A stretch of 64,000 nt of DNA from Patella vulgata. Taxonomy: Eukaryota > Mollusca > Gastropoda > Patellidae. The stretch spans positions 39,898,539-39,962,538 of the forward strand of contig NC_065883.2 in the NCBI RefSeq assembly GCF_932274485.2. The letters run 5' to 3'. Shown here piece by piece: positions 1 through 10,465 of the stretch. The number at the start of each line of letters is the position of its first letter. The first letter of the stretch is position 1. The position numbers and the translations under genes were made by a program. The notes beneath the pieces are model-generated. The model saw only the letters and a program-made list of their open reading frames with translations. It was not told where the DNA came from and did no database searches.

Positions 1-76
1 CTCGGCCAATGCAGGGATCGAACACCCGACCTCCAGGTTAGCGAGCTAGCGTCTTACCCACTTAGCCACTAAATCG
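1..76 (-). repeat. SINE head, tRNA-like, cut by window edge
   Basis: The reverse complement of this stretch matches the tRNA-like heads at 225-290 and 28136-28208, including the B-box-like ggtgttcgatccctgca and the A-box-like tggctaagtgggtaag. The element runs leftward out of the window, so only the 5' head is seen. It faces the head of the next SINE across about 150 bp. As in other tRNA-derived SINEs the head would supply an internal RNA polymerase III promoter. The flanking body shows it is not a functional tRNA gene. Confidence 0.75.
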
Positions 77-224
77 AAATAGATTCACGCTTAGGAACTT
101 TCGCAAAGAATGGCAATACGATTTCATAAGATTTAGTACCGAAGGGTCCCCACATTCTTTATATTTATATCTTATAAAGCTCAGATAACAACCAATCAGC
201 AGCTATTTGTTATTATTTTACACA

Positions 225-550
225 GGGGGATCACGTGGGTAAGATTCTGGCTCGCTAGCCTGGAGATCGGGTGTTTGATCCCTGCATTGGCCGAGAAAGT
301 TCATTCAGATTTTCCGGCGTGGTTTCCCCTTGTCAGTGATGCAGGATGGAGGGCCTGACAAGGACAGCTGTCTAGTCGTTCGGATGGGACGAAAAACCGA
401 GGTCCCTTGTACACATTGGCGTGCACGTAAAAGATCCCTTGGCAGTTGGAATTCGATATAAGAGTAGGCCATAGCACCGCTGCCCGGGCAAAATTTCCCT
501 CATAGCACCCTGTATGGCGTATGCCCGTCTTCATTAGCCCAATATCCATG
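225..550 (+). repeat. tRNA-derived SINE with conserved body
   Basis: A tRNA-like head (225-290, with cgggtgtttgatccctgca) is followed by a body (300-545). The body contains ggtcccttgtacacattggc and gcacgtaaaagatcccttgg, and the same body sequence recurs as a fragment at 20996-21085. Head plus conserved body is the standard plan of metazoan SINE superfamilies; I do not assign a named superfamily. It ends about 35 bp from the splice donor of the host exon at 583-707, so it lies in an intron in antisense orientation to that gene. Confidence 0.75.
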
Positions 551-582
551 TATTTATAAATTGATCTTCCCATAATTCATAC

Positions 583-707
583 CTTTTAGATTTATGTCCC
601 AACAATCTTGACAAATTTGGTCTTTTCTATTTATAGGATACAGTCCGTCACAACCAACATGGCTACCTTGTGATCCACAATAATCACAAAGTATAAGTTC
701 CCATTTA
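583..707 (-). CDS. PHF7/G2E3-like gene, exon D (PHD-type zinc finger)
   Basis: This is the most downstream exon visible. On the minus strand, atttacag precedes the exon and gtatgaat follows it. Read in the phase left by exon C it gives KWELILCDYCGSQGSHVGC and then ICQDCWDINLK, a C-x2-C...H-x2-C...C-x2-C PHD-like zinc finger. In PHF7 and G2E3 the matching finger (W.L..C..C.S.GTH..C) follows the extended PHD domain. The exon has 125 bp: one base completing a glycine codon, 41 codons, then one base. No stop codon is reached, so at least one more exon must lie left of the window. The family acts in the nucleus as chromatin readers and ubiquitin ligases; that role here is by family only. Confidence 0.87.
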
Positions 708-1009
708 CTGTAAATAAAATCACACATTTACAAGAGAGAATTTACTCCTACTGGTAGTAGTATCTTAATTTTTTATTGACATTCTGTTCATATAAACTTT
801 TGTATATAAGCTTGTATGATATTTATTATTATTATTATTTACAGCTTTTCTATAGAGCACCTGTTCACTAAAGTGTTCAGGAATGCTTTATGAGGCTAGG
901 GCTGTGCCGATAGATTTCATCTTTGATAACATACGCATTGACGATATGGCCAACCAACAGGTGACACAGTGACATCAAGATTTATGTCCGAAATAGGCTC
1001 AAACAGTTT
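708..1009. other. intron sequence, nothing recognised
   Basis: AT-rich intron of the PHF7/G2E3-like gene upstream of exon D, with a short tattattatt run near 822-840. No coding or repeat signal was seen. Confidence 0.5.
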
Positions 1010-1515
1010 CATCTAAATCAGACAAAAATTGGTGCCTCTAGAGCGTTTACAAACTTGGTATTACATGCTTTTACAGTATCTGAGTAAAAATGGGGTGGGG
1101 GGCATTTTGATGGGATAAAAATTATGACCTCTAGAGGGTCCACAACCTTGGTATAACAAGTGTTTACACTATTGGGTCCAATTTGCAATAAATTCGAACC
1201 CAAACGTCAATAGGATTCTAACAGTTCTATATATGAACGGTTTTTAAATCAAATAAAAAGCAGTTGCCACATTTTGCAAGAGATGGACAGGGAACAAGGT
1301 AAAAAAGCAATTTTTCGAAGAATCAGGGGCTATAATCCAGGATGTTACGATCCGAGATGCAACAATGTCAAAATGAACCAAGATCTTTGGGATATCAACA
1401 TATATTTTAAGTTTCATCAAAATCGGATAAAAATTGTGACCCGATTTTTAGTACAATCAGGGGCCATAATCCAGGAAGTTATGGTTCGATATGCGCAAAT
1501 ATTCAAAATTAGATA
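1010..1515 (+). repeat. decayed tandem-repeat mobile element (ATACGCCCACA family)
   Basis: Contains the family's internal phrases in decayed form: 'gacctctagagggtccacaacctt' in spirit near 1128-1152, and the 5' leader phrase ttttgcaagagatggacagg at 1271-1290 followed by 'aatcaggggc.ataatccagga'. The canonical ends are lost. The short open frames here are translations of repeat DNA, not genes. Confidence 0.6.
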
Positions 1516-2138
1516 ATGCGCATTTCGACTCATTTTGACTGCCCAGTCACAAATATGAGACAAAGAAAACATTTTTGTTTTTCAACCAATTTGAATGTGT
1601 TTTTCACCAATTTGTATTTCTCAACTTTTATTTTGAGATATTGTGACCTCTTAGACGCATGCGTATGGCCTAATTTTAAGCTCAAATGTGAAAAGATTGA
1701 AAATTCTGAGCGTAACTTTTCTTATTTTTGAAGATTTCGACTTGAAACTTTCAGAATACATTACAAATGGGTGGATTAAGATGAAGTCAGATTTTCAACT
1801 TCTCTAATTTTGCCTTATTTAAAAATATTTGTCTGTAGGGTTCACCTATCAACTTTTAGAGTAATCTCATAAAGTTAAAATTCACTGGAATGTGCCACCA
1901 TTTTGAAAATGTAAGTCAAAATCCTACTCGTCCTATAATTCTTATCCAATTTTCAATATCGTCATATTTTTGGAAAGCATTCAAAATTCGCAATCGATCG
2001 ATCGTTCAGAATTTTGATAATTGACCTAGATATTTTTATAGTGACGTCATAAAATTGAAGTTTTTTTTTTTTTTAAAAGTGTAAGACTTTGAAATCAGGT
2101 AAAATGTCAATGACAAACGATAAATTGAGTTATTTGAT
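1516..2138. other. intergenic/intronic, nothing recognised
   Basis: AT-rich sequence without codon structure, splice-flanked exon or clear repeat. The short open frames carry no recognisable motif. Confidence 0.4.
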
Positions 2139-2250
2139 GCATATTGGACCGTAACTTCCTGAATTATGCCCCTTGTTTTGAGCTTGTTCTCTATCCATCT
2201 CTTGAAAATGTGGGCGTATCTTGCATGGCAACCACTTCTTTAATAAATTG
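2139..2250 (-). repeat. 5' end of a tandem-repeat mobile element
   Basis: The reverse complement reads gttgccatgcaagatacgcc, then cccacattttcaagagatgg, then atagagaacaagct and 'cataattcaggaagttacggtcc'. This is the 5' terminus and first internal phrase of the family seen complete at 26197-27952. Only the end is present, in minus orientation. Confidence 0.7.
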
Positions 2251-3043
2251 TGAAACTTTAAAAATTGTGTAAAATGTTGATGGTAAGTGATTAACTGAAT
2301 CATTTGGTGCTTATTCTGAAAGTTTTACAACAACCAGTCAGTAAACATAGGTTAAGTGCAATTTGTTTAAAACAAAAAAACCCCCAAAAAACCAGGAAAT
2401 TTTGCTTTCTGAAATGATTTTGCTATATAAGATAGGGACTTTTTGACAGATTTTAATAATCTTTTTTTTTTGTACTACAAGTACAATTTTTCTTACTATT
2501 GGTGGTCTAGGGTGTGCATCCAAATATAACAGCTTTGAAATAATATAAGTGGTTCAAAAAGGTTTCTTATTTTTTTTTAAATTGCTTCATGGATGTTTCT
2601 GAAACTTCTGGTACAGGAAGTTAAGTATCCAAACAACTTGTTTAAATTATCCCTATAATGATAAAAAACTGGATTTAGTCGAAAAAATATCCGATATTTT
2701 GAAAAATAAACCACGTAAAGAGTAAAAAAAAAAATGGTGGTCTTGCGAAAAAAAGTGATCACTACGCCAGATTTCAACTAATCTAAACAACTAAAGTGTC
2801 GTTGGATAACCCAAATAATGGACGATCTTATGACATATAAGGGTCATTCCATGTCAAGTGGACCAAATTTCGGAAAGTTGGGAACATGACCCCCTCTAAG
2901 AAAATTATAAAAAATATATGTTATAGCACATGGACTTAAGCTAACAAATCCAAAATTATACCTCTCTAGGCTGAGATATGGCCATTTGTAATTAGGGTAC
3001 TGAAACGGATCATAAATTCAGTCATTTTTTCAGGTTTTCGGGT

Positions 3044-3390
3044 GCTTTAAACTCATATTTCTAATAGGAGTAGAACTCTCTAACTCTGTAATCTAATACA
3101 ACTTTTGGTGTAGATTATGAATTTAGTATCACACACAATTGATATAAGAAAAACTGACATTAACTATGCCAATTTTGGAGTTTGTGTCTACAATAGTGAC
3201 TTTGTCAGAGGCTGTGGAAATCCTGAAAATAAAAGTGAATAGTCCATTTGTTCCATATTTTGCCACCTGGTGGCGCGAACAGTATGCATTGGACAATGAG
3301 TGTGATATTAAATTCATAATCTACACCAAAAGTTGTCTTAGATTACAAAGTTAGAGAGTTCTACTGCTATTAGAAATGTGAGTTTAAAGC
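3044..3390. repeat. foldback repeat with about 92-bp inverted arms
   Basis: Left arm 3044-3136 starts gctttaaactcatatttcta and returns inverted in the right arm 3299-3390, with only a handful of mismatches. About 160 bp separates the arms. It abuts the next tandem-repeat element at 3391. The arrangement fits a foldback MITE; no target duplication was established. Confidence 0.7.
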
Positions 3391-4008
3391 AACGAAACAT
3401 ACGCCCACAGCAGCTATATCGTCCGGGCAGTCAACAAGAGTTGTCACATATTTTTACTTTTTTCGGTAATGAAACATTTATAATACATTAAAATCTGATT
3501 AAGAGTAACAACTCATGAGGTAATTATCAGAAAACCATTAGAATTTGTTTGGTTTTTATAAAGTTCTGCCCCATGCTAACATTTAGTATACAAAACTTTT
3601 AACATCATGGAATTAGCTGTTCAAGTCATAAAGATTATTTGAAAATCAATATATTTCTTCGTCTCAAGACCTTAAACACTGTGTATCAATTTAAAGTCAA
3701 TCAGATATTAACTTTAGCCTCTAGAGCGTCCACAAGATTTTTTAAAGTGATCAAGGGCCATAACTCTGTCAGTAATTATCGGAAATCGCTGAAAATCAAT
3801 ATGCTTCTTCGTCTCATGACCTTAAACACTGTGTATAAATTTAATCGGACATTAACTTTAGCCTCTAGAGCGTCCACAAGATTTTTTTAAAAAGTGATCA
3901 AGGGCCATAACTCTGTCAGTAATTATCGGAAATCGCTGAAAATCAATATGCTTCTTCGTCTCATGACCTTAAACACTGTGTATAAATTTAATCGGATATT
4001 AACTCAAA
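3391..4008 (+). repeat. tandem-repeat element, 147/150-bp unit family, copy 1
   Basis: Starts caacgaaacatacgcccaca, the same opening as the copy at 59466. After a unique leader it carries about 2.5 units with landmarks cttaaacactgtgtataaat, tagcctctagagcgtccaca and aagggccataactctg. Successive gggcca landmarks at 3755 and 3902 give a 147-bp period. It is cut at 4010 by the LTR retrotransposon's target site. Confidence 0.8.
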
Positions 4009-4014
4009 TATGAC

Positions 4015-4256
4015 TGTTGTGTGCTGTCAAGTCCACACTAATTATTATATTTTCATCAGAGGAGATTGGTCACAGAAACAAAGACTTTATCATAGGCACA
4101 TTTTATTCACTTCCTTTCAGGGAAGCTCACTCCTAATCATACAAATTATCAAGTCTTACAACAGGCAATATGTAAGGGAGATAATTCATGTATCCTTAGC
4201 AGTAGGATACAGACAACCATAATACATGCTTAGAACTGATACATGGCTATACAACA
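4015..4256 (-). repeat. 3' LTR of the Ty3-like element
   Basis: About 242 bp, beginning tgttgtgtgctgtcaagtcc and ending ggctatacaaca, so with the usual TG...CA ends. It is a near-identical direct repeat of 9986-10228. A short purine-rich tract lies immediately inside it (4257-4265 read on the minus strand), where plus-strand priming is expected. Confidence 0.92.
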
Positions 4257-4565
4257 TTCCCCCGACTGAAATCAAAAACACAGTTTTTGAAATCAAAGTA
4301 CAACTGGTTTGACAAAATGTAAACTATGATTTTAAGAAAAGCAAAACTAAAACTATGGTACATATTATAACTCAAACAATACATTTACATATAAGTAGAG
4401 GAAAGTCTACAACGATATGGAAGCTATTGAAGTGAACATTCAAAATGCTCTGAACCCCATGAGTGTACTAAAACACATGTTGTAGATAACTACAGTGTTA
4501 GGGTTGATATACAGCTGGGTTTCTGAATGAACACTACAATAACAATATTACATGTTAATCAATCA

Positions 4566-5876
4566 TTATTTACTAATGCTACCTGTAACTTGGAGCTTAT
4601 TGTCATGAATAAGGTTATTGACAATCGCAAATAATGTAGGGCAAGAATTTACAGGGATCCAAGAAGACCTATGGCTTGCCTCTGTATGAGGTTTGGTAAC
4701 TAAAACTTGTAGGGAACCACACTTGAACCGTGCTTTCTTTAGCTCCATGGTAGAAACATTAGAAACATTTTGTAAAACATGACATTGTTGGGTTAACTGA
4801 TAATTGGATAACATCCAAACACTAGCAAGATGATGACTATCATCACTATTATGTACATACTTATGTAAATTAACTGGTTTGGTGATCCTATTATAAGGGA
4901 GTACATTCTCATTGAATGAATGTAGTACAATATCATTCTCATCAGTAATTAAACATAAAGGATTAATTTCAGTAAGGGTATGAGCATTATTGGCTGGAAC
5001 ATTACCCAGCTCCTTTTGCAGTTGATCAATATGAGTAATTTTAGTTTGGAAATTAGGTGACCTTACAAAGCATGGCTTTAGTCTGTTAATAGAATAGACG
5101 TCCGAAAGCACTCTGCCATCCAATGTGACAAGAATGTAATGGGTGCGATCGAGTACCTGATGAACAACCAAAGTACTACACCAATCAGCCTTGATTTTTC
5201 GTGAATTTGAAGTTAAGCTGGAAGATGAAGGCTTGAGAACATACATCAGCAGGCCCAATCCATAAACAGGATTCTTACTCAGATTATGAGCAACACTAAT
5301 GTTTTGTGATTCCTGCTGATGTTTCTGTAGATCAATTATGGTCTTTGACATATGATCAAATCTGTCCTTCAATTGGGAAATATAATCCGAATAGGAGCGA
5401 CAAATGCCATCAAATTGCCAATTGAGATGGGTAAGATTTTTCGGTTTACGACCAAACACTAATTCATAAGGACAAAAACTACCTAATCGTGATGAAGAAA
5501 AGGAGTTGTATACATAGCAGCATGTAGACACATATCTGACCCAGTCGGTTCCATATTGATTTAAGTTGACCTTTAAGAAGTCTGAAATTGATCTGATGTG
5601 GCGTTCGACCAGAAGGCTACCGTGATTGGCAACACTAATCACTTTCTGACTAACACCAAGGGCTGTGCAGAGTGAAGACACTAGTTTTCCAGTAAAACTT
5701 GAAGCAGCATCAGATATGATAACTGATGGAGGACCAAATAGGCAAACAACCTTCTGAATTAAAGATTCGCAAACTGTTTCTGCATTGACAGACTTTGTAG
5801 GAACACAAATAACAAAACGTGTTATCTCATCGCATACAACAAGAAGATGTTTGAACCCAGAAACTGATGTGGGCAT
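4566..5876 (-). pseudogene. integrase core and C-terminal region of the Ty3-like element
   Basis: Fossil part of the LTR element. The open stretch reads as a retroviral-type integrase catalytic core near its N-terminus (for example LLVVCDEITRF and SVIISDAASSFTG), followed by a long C-terminal extension with no domain I recognise. In intact relatives the integrase inserts the DNA copy into the genome. The element as a whole is broken. Confidence 0.8.
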
Positions 5877-6008
5877 AGACTTAAAATCAATGCTTAATTT
5901 GCTGAAAACATTATATTCCTCAGGGATTCGGGGATGGAATACTCTGGCTGTATCTGTTTTGGGCTTGAATTGTTGGCAGGTTGAACATGTATTGACATAC
6001 TGTGTAAT

Positions 6009-6608
6009 TCACTGAAACATGTTGGGAAAATAGAATAACTTCCGTAGGGTTAAATAGGTACAAATAACACCCTGATGATTGCATAACTGGCTATCATGAT
6101 ACTGATGGATTAAGCCATTACACATTGATTCCGGAATGGCTAACTGAAGAGTAAAGCGATCATCATCATGTACCAAGAGGCGAAATAAAAGCTGTTCTGC
6201 TAAAATATACTCCTCAGACTGTAGTTTTAAACGTTTAGCGGCTTTATGATTGATGGGCAAGATATCATGGGCCAGATAGTCATAAACCTGTTTAAAATAC
6301 GGAGAAGTTTCCTGTTCCAAGCAAAGTTTATTCTGATCAAAAGGCAAGTTATAATCTCTGATTATCTTACACTTAATAACATTATAGAGTTTGGTCAGTT
6401 GAGCTTGATTTGGAAAATGAGTAGAAACAACCTTTTCACAATTGTGAAGTAGGGGTTTGGGAGGAATACAGAGGTCTATCGGAATGGAGTCATCGATTCC
6501 ATCTTCAGTTTTGTCAACAAGACGCTCCTCCGGACAAATTTCTGTTGTGGACATCAACACTACTGGCCTGTGTTTACCCAAATAGGTTGTAGTTTGGTGA
6601 GTTGGCAC
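6009..6608 (-). pseudogene. integrase zinc-binding region of the Ty3-like element
   Basis: The C-terminal half reads as the H2C2-type zinc-binding region that precedes the integrase core in Ty3/gypsy elements (LIHQYHDSQLCNHQG and LRKLFYFPNM). It lies directly upstream, in element orientation, of the integrase core region. It is a fossil piece, not an independent gene. Confidence 0.7.
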
Positions 6609-7114
6609 TTTGGTCGAGGGAGGGGGCTTTGACGGTTTAGGGGGGTTGATAACCTGGTTGGAAACATTCTTATGTGAGGTCTGTGTCTGAGACTGGTTAT
6701 CAAATGATTCTGAATCTGGGACGAAATCAGACGTAGGAGTGATTGGAGGTATATCTTTTTGAGATACTGGAGATGGTATGCAAACAGGTGAGGAAGCTTT
6801 AGATTTGGGAAACAGATCCGGGATAGGTATTTGTTTTTCCTTTGCATACCGACGAGTAACAGGTCGATTAACTTGAGAGAGAATGGGAAAAGCAAAGTCT
6901 GAAAAGGCGAAGGCTTTGGTACCACCTGATCAATTTCACTATCATGAGTATTGGTGGAGCTTCTGGACAAAAAATCAGCTAATACCATCTCTGTACCTTT
7001 TTTATAACATGTTTTGAAAGAATATTGCGAAAGCTTGATGATAAGCCTCTTAAGGCGTGAAGTGCAGGGTTCTTTCTTAGAGCTCAGAATGTAGACAATG
7101 GCAGAATGCTCCAC
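6560..7114 (-). pseudogene. RNase H end and linker of the Ty3-like element
   Basis: The N-terminal part reads LKRLIIKLSQYSFKTCYKKG and then a ...LADFLSR phrase, which closes the RNase H domain in Ty3/gypsy pol proteins. The rest is low-complexity linker. Fossil part of the LTR element. Confidence 0.7.
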
Positions 7115-7580
7115 AACAGCAGTGAATTCTACTCCTTGAAGAAGATACTGAAAATGGGTGATGTTTATTATGTGCCAGTTGCAGAACGGCTTGTATCGCT
7201 ATAGAGAGTAAGATGACCTGTTGCCGTTGGAAGATACAAGACTGGTGATGTAGTTAACAGAGATTTGACTTTCTGAAAGGCCTCTTCATGTACATTTGAC
7301 CATGCAAACTTGGACTTTTTTGATGAAATGCCATGGAGAGGTTGCATTACCTATTGTAACCTTGGAAGAAAATTGGATACGTAGTTTACAGCTCCTATGA
7401 ATTGACGTACCTCTTTACTGGACTTAGGACGGATGAGATTTTGAATAGACTGACAACGATCTGCCAAAGCCTTCAGAATGACAAGTCCATCATCATTTAC
7501 CTTTATGATATGGCCCATGTAGATGACCTCACGCCTGAAGAATGAGCATTTACCAGGGGAAATCTTTAAACCATTATCTA

Positions 7581-7859
7581 TTAGGGCTTGGAAGACTGCT
7601 TAAGATGCTTATTATGATCCTGGGCATCTTTACGAAAGATAATAATATCATCATGGTGTGCAATGTAGTAATTACGACTGTCAGGAACTTTAGATAGGAT
7701 TTTATCCATTTTTGTCTGGAAAATGGCAGGTGAGACACTTAGGCCCTGAGATAGCCTTTTAAAATAGAAATGTTGACCGCCTTGATATGACGAGATTCCA
7801 GTATATTGTTGAGCATTAGGGGCAAGGGGCAAAGAGAAAAAGGCAGATTTTAAATCCAA
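7581..7859 (-). pseudogene. reverse transcriptase region of the Ty3-like element
   Basis: Reads MDLKSAFFSLPLAP, then LSQGLSVSPAIFQ, then a DDIIIF phrase. These are the central reverse-transcriptase blocks of the Ty3/gypsy group in the expected order. It lies between the protease and RNase H regions. Fossil part of the LTR element. Confidence 0.82.
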
Positions 7860-7940
7860 ACAACGTTTCCATATAAGATCACATAACGTGTGTGGCCAGG
7901 GCGAATATAAACACTGTGTGTTGGAGTAAATGATACCTTC

Positions 7941-9041
7941 TTAGCTTTGCAGTGAAATTGATTTTGTATCAAATTGTAATGACCCTTTTAATTCTGACAG
8001 GGTATCTTGACCAAAGATTAAATCAATACCCACCAAATGTGGGGCAATATGAACTTTAAAATTAAAACAAGAGCCTTGTATGAAAATTTTAACCAACATG
8101 AATGAAAAACAAGTCAATACTTGACCATTACCCATACGAAAATTTAAACTATTTTCCAACGTATGTAAAGAAAGACTTGACAAATATGAAGACGAGTTAA
8201 TAACAGACTGTGATACTAAAGACTTAGATGCACCACTGTCAAACAAAATAATGACTGATTTCTTATCAGGCAAAACACATTTACAAAAGTTTGAACGATT
8301 TAACTGAACAATAACGTCTTGGTCCGCATTTGCAGAATGCGCTTTCGTTACAAAATTGAAATTGGGGAACATTTGTGGAGCATTATTATCAAATGTTCCT
8401 GAATTCAAAAATCCTGACGAGATTTGGTAGGACCATTTGGATGGGTAGGCTGGTGTGGTGACAACTGACGATGAGAAAGACGCTCTTGACGGAACGTAGC
8501 AAAACTGCCAAGTATGGCCAGGATAAAGACAATAATCACAAAATATGACACGTTTTCTGGATGGATGAGGAGACCAATTCCTAGGAGGTGATTGTGTTCT
8601 ATAGGATGAACGAGAATTATAAGGATATGGTGATTTAGTGTGGAAAGTAGACTGATCCCTATGAGGTGATTGAGTCCTATAGAATGAACGAGAATTATGC
8701 GGTGATTGAGATCGATGAAACCTAGATTGAGAAACATTTCTATCTGTTGATGGGGATCTATGTAGAATACGGTTTGACTGGACCTTCCTGACAGGACTAT
8801 CATTGTATGGGGAAGGAGTACTCAAATCCAACGTCAAATTTGAGGCTTCATCCTGTAATTTAGACATACTGAAGGATACTTCCTTCACTGTTGAAGAAGG
8901 AGCAGAGGAACTGACATCAAAGTATCGCTGGGCTTTAGCAGCAAGGGTTTCTACTGGTGTCATCAGAACTGACCATGATGACAGACTGCTTACAATTGTT
9001 GGGTAGAACTGATATAAACTTATCACGGATTTGAGAAGCAT
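7941..9041 (-). pseudogene. gag-like/zinc-knuckle/protease region of the Ty3-like element
   Basis: A Ser/Arg/His-rich stretch with short internal repeats is followed by a CCHC-like knuckle (CDYCLYPGHTWQFC) and an aspartic-protease block (IILFDSGASKSLVSQ). Knuckle followed by protease is the normal Ty3/gypsy order. The 9042-9985 interval upstream is leader or degraded gag without a recognisable motif. Fossil part of the LTR element. Confidence 0.78.
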
Positions 9042-9985
9042 TATAATCCAACTGTGAGGCTAGGTCAATCATTTTCTCCATAATGAGTAACTAGAGGTCT
9101 TACATAAATTGATCAATGTCAAAAGGATGGTAGGAAGCTTAGGAAAGATGATTAGTAAGCCTGCGATTGAAATAGTAACAGTATTTGGCAATTATATATA
9201 ATTATAAACTTATACGGTTTCACAAAAATAGGATTACTAGAATAAAAGTGTTAAGATTTGATGTACAAATATCTGCTAGCAAAGATTAACATCTACAAAT
9301 GTAATTAATAGAAGACATTGAGGAATGAACAATTTCAAATGACAAAGATACAAAACTGTATAGATTGGATATTTTACTAGAATTTACAAAAACACAAATG
9401 TTAAAGTCTGTGATCATATGTCACATGTACTGTGAAACTGGCATGCGCTTGTAAAAAACTTGAGAGCTGTATTTTTCGGCTTCCACAATTCCATTACACA
9501 CAGCTTAAAACTTAAACAGTCAATCACAATGTTGAAAAACACTTGTAATCACTAAATCAGAGATCATCGAACATGGTTATGAGTTTCTGTACATATACAG
9601 GACAGCAACACAAGTCAAAATAAAAGGCCACTTGTCTGCACTACATTTAAAGTGTTACTCTACTCTGCTGTAAGTAGGCCTAGCTAGTAGGCCTACTATT
9701 AGTATTAGTGCTAAAAATAATGCGACCGTTCACACCTAAAAGTCCAATCAAGAATGGTTAGCTTGAGTAAACTGTTGTAGTAACTAGGTTTTCTAGCTGC
9801 TCATCGGAATAGTCACAAACACTAATTAATAGATTAAAGTCTGAAATTTCTCAGAAGAATTACTCATGCCACATAGAACACAATTAATTCACATTCAATC
9901 CATGAAAATCTGTGTTAAAATTAGCCATCCACTAAAAAATCAGTGTCCAATACTTAGATAGGGGAACTCTTTGGCGTCTCCACCA

Positions 9986-10228
9986 TGTTGTGTGCTGTCA
10001 AGTCCACACTAATTATTATATTTTCATCAGAGAAGATTGGTCACAGAAACAAAGATTTTATCATAGGCACATGTTTATTCACTTCCTTTCAGGGGAGCTC
10101 ACTCCTAATCATACAAATTATCAAGTCTTAAAACAGGCAATATGTAAGGGAGATAAATCATGTATCCTTAGTAGTAGGATACAGACCACCATAATACATG
10201 CTTAGAACTGATATATGGCTATACAACA
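9986..10228 (-). repeat. 5' LTR of the Ty3-like element
   Basis: Direct-repeat partner of 4015-4256, with the same TG...CA ends, followed on its outer side by the target duplication tgac. On the minus strand the sequence just inside begins tggtggagacgcc, positioned as a primer-binding site; I could not assign a tRNA. Confidence 0.92.
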
Positions 10229-10246
10229 TGACATACATTTTTTGAT

Positions 10247-10465
10247 ACCTGAAATCCATCCGATTCCAACAAAAATGCATATTAATTTCATACAAATCGT
10301 ATGATAACTTTTATCGTTCGAGCATTCACAAGGTCCAACAAAGTAAAACAAGGGCCATAACTAGCTAGAAGTAATTGACCGAAATTGCTGAAATACAATA
10401 GACTTCTTTGCTACACTAATTCAAATTATGCATACAAAATTCATACAGATAGGATGATAACTTAA
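10247..10465 (+). repeat. tandem-repeat fragment (aagggccataac family)
   Basis: Contains acaagggccataactagc and the phrases aaattgctgaaatacaatag and tcatacagataggatgataac, matching the units at 16205-16715. It directly follows the LTR element's right target duplication, so the LTR element may have inserted into repeat DNA. Confidence 0.6.

Larger units (their letters stand above)
4015..10228 (-). mobile_element. Ty3/gypsy-like LTR retrotransposon, end to end, broken
   Basis: A 6.2-kb element in minus orientation, bounded by two direct LTRs (4015-4256 and 9986-10228) and flanked on both sides by the 4-bp target duplication tgac (4011-4014 and 10229-10232). The order from its 5' end is LTR, a candidate primer-binding site starting tgg just inside the LTR, leader, gag/protease region, reverse transcriptase, RNase H, integrase, a purine-rich tract, LTR. 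The protease-RT-RNaseH-integrase order places it in the Ty3/gypsy group. The coding region is broken, with several interruptions. The two LTRs differ at roughly 3-4% of positions by eye, so it is a moderately young fossil. It lies within an intron of the PHF7/G2E3-like gene, in the same orientation. Confidence 0.9.

Noticed and set aside
8405-8803. 132-residue minus-strand frame
   Set aside because: It is an alternative frame of the gag/protease region of the LTR fossil, with no motif of its own.
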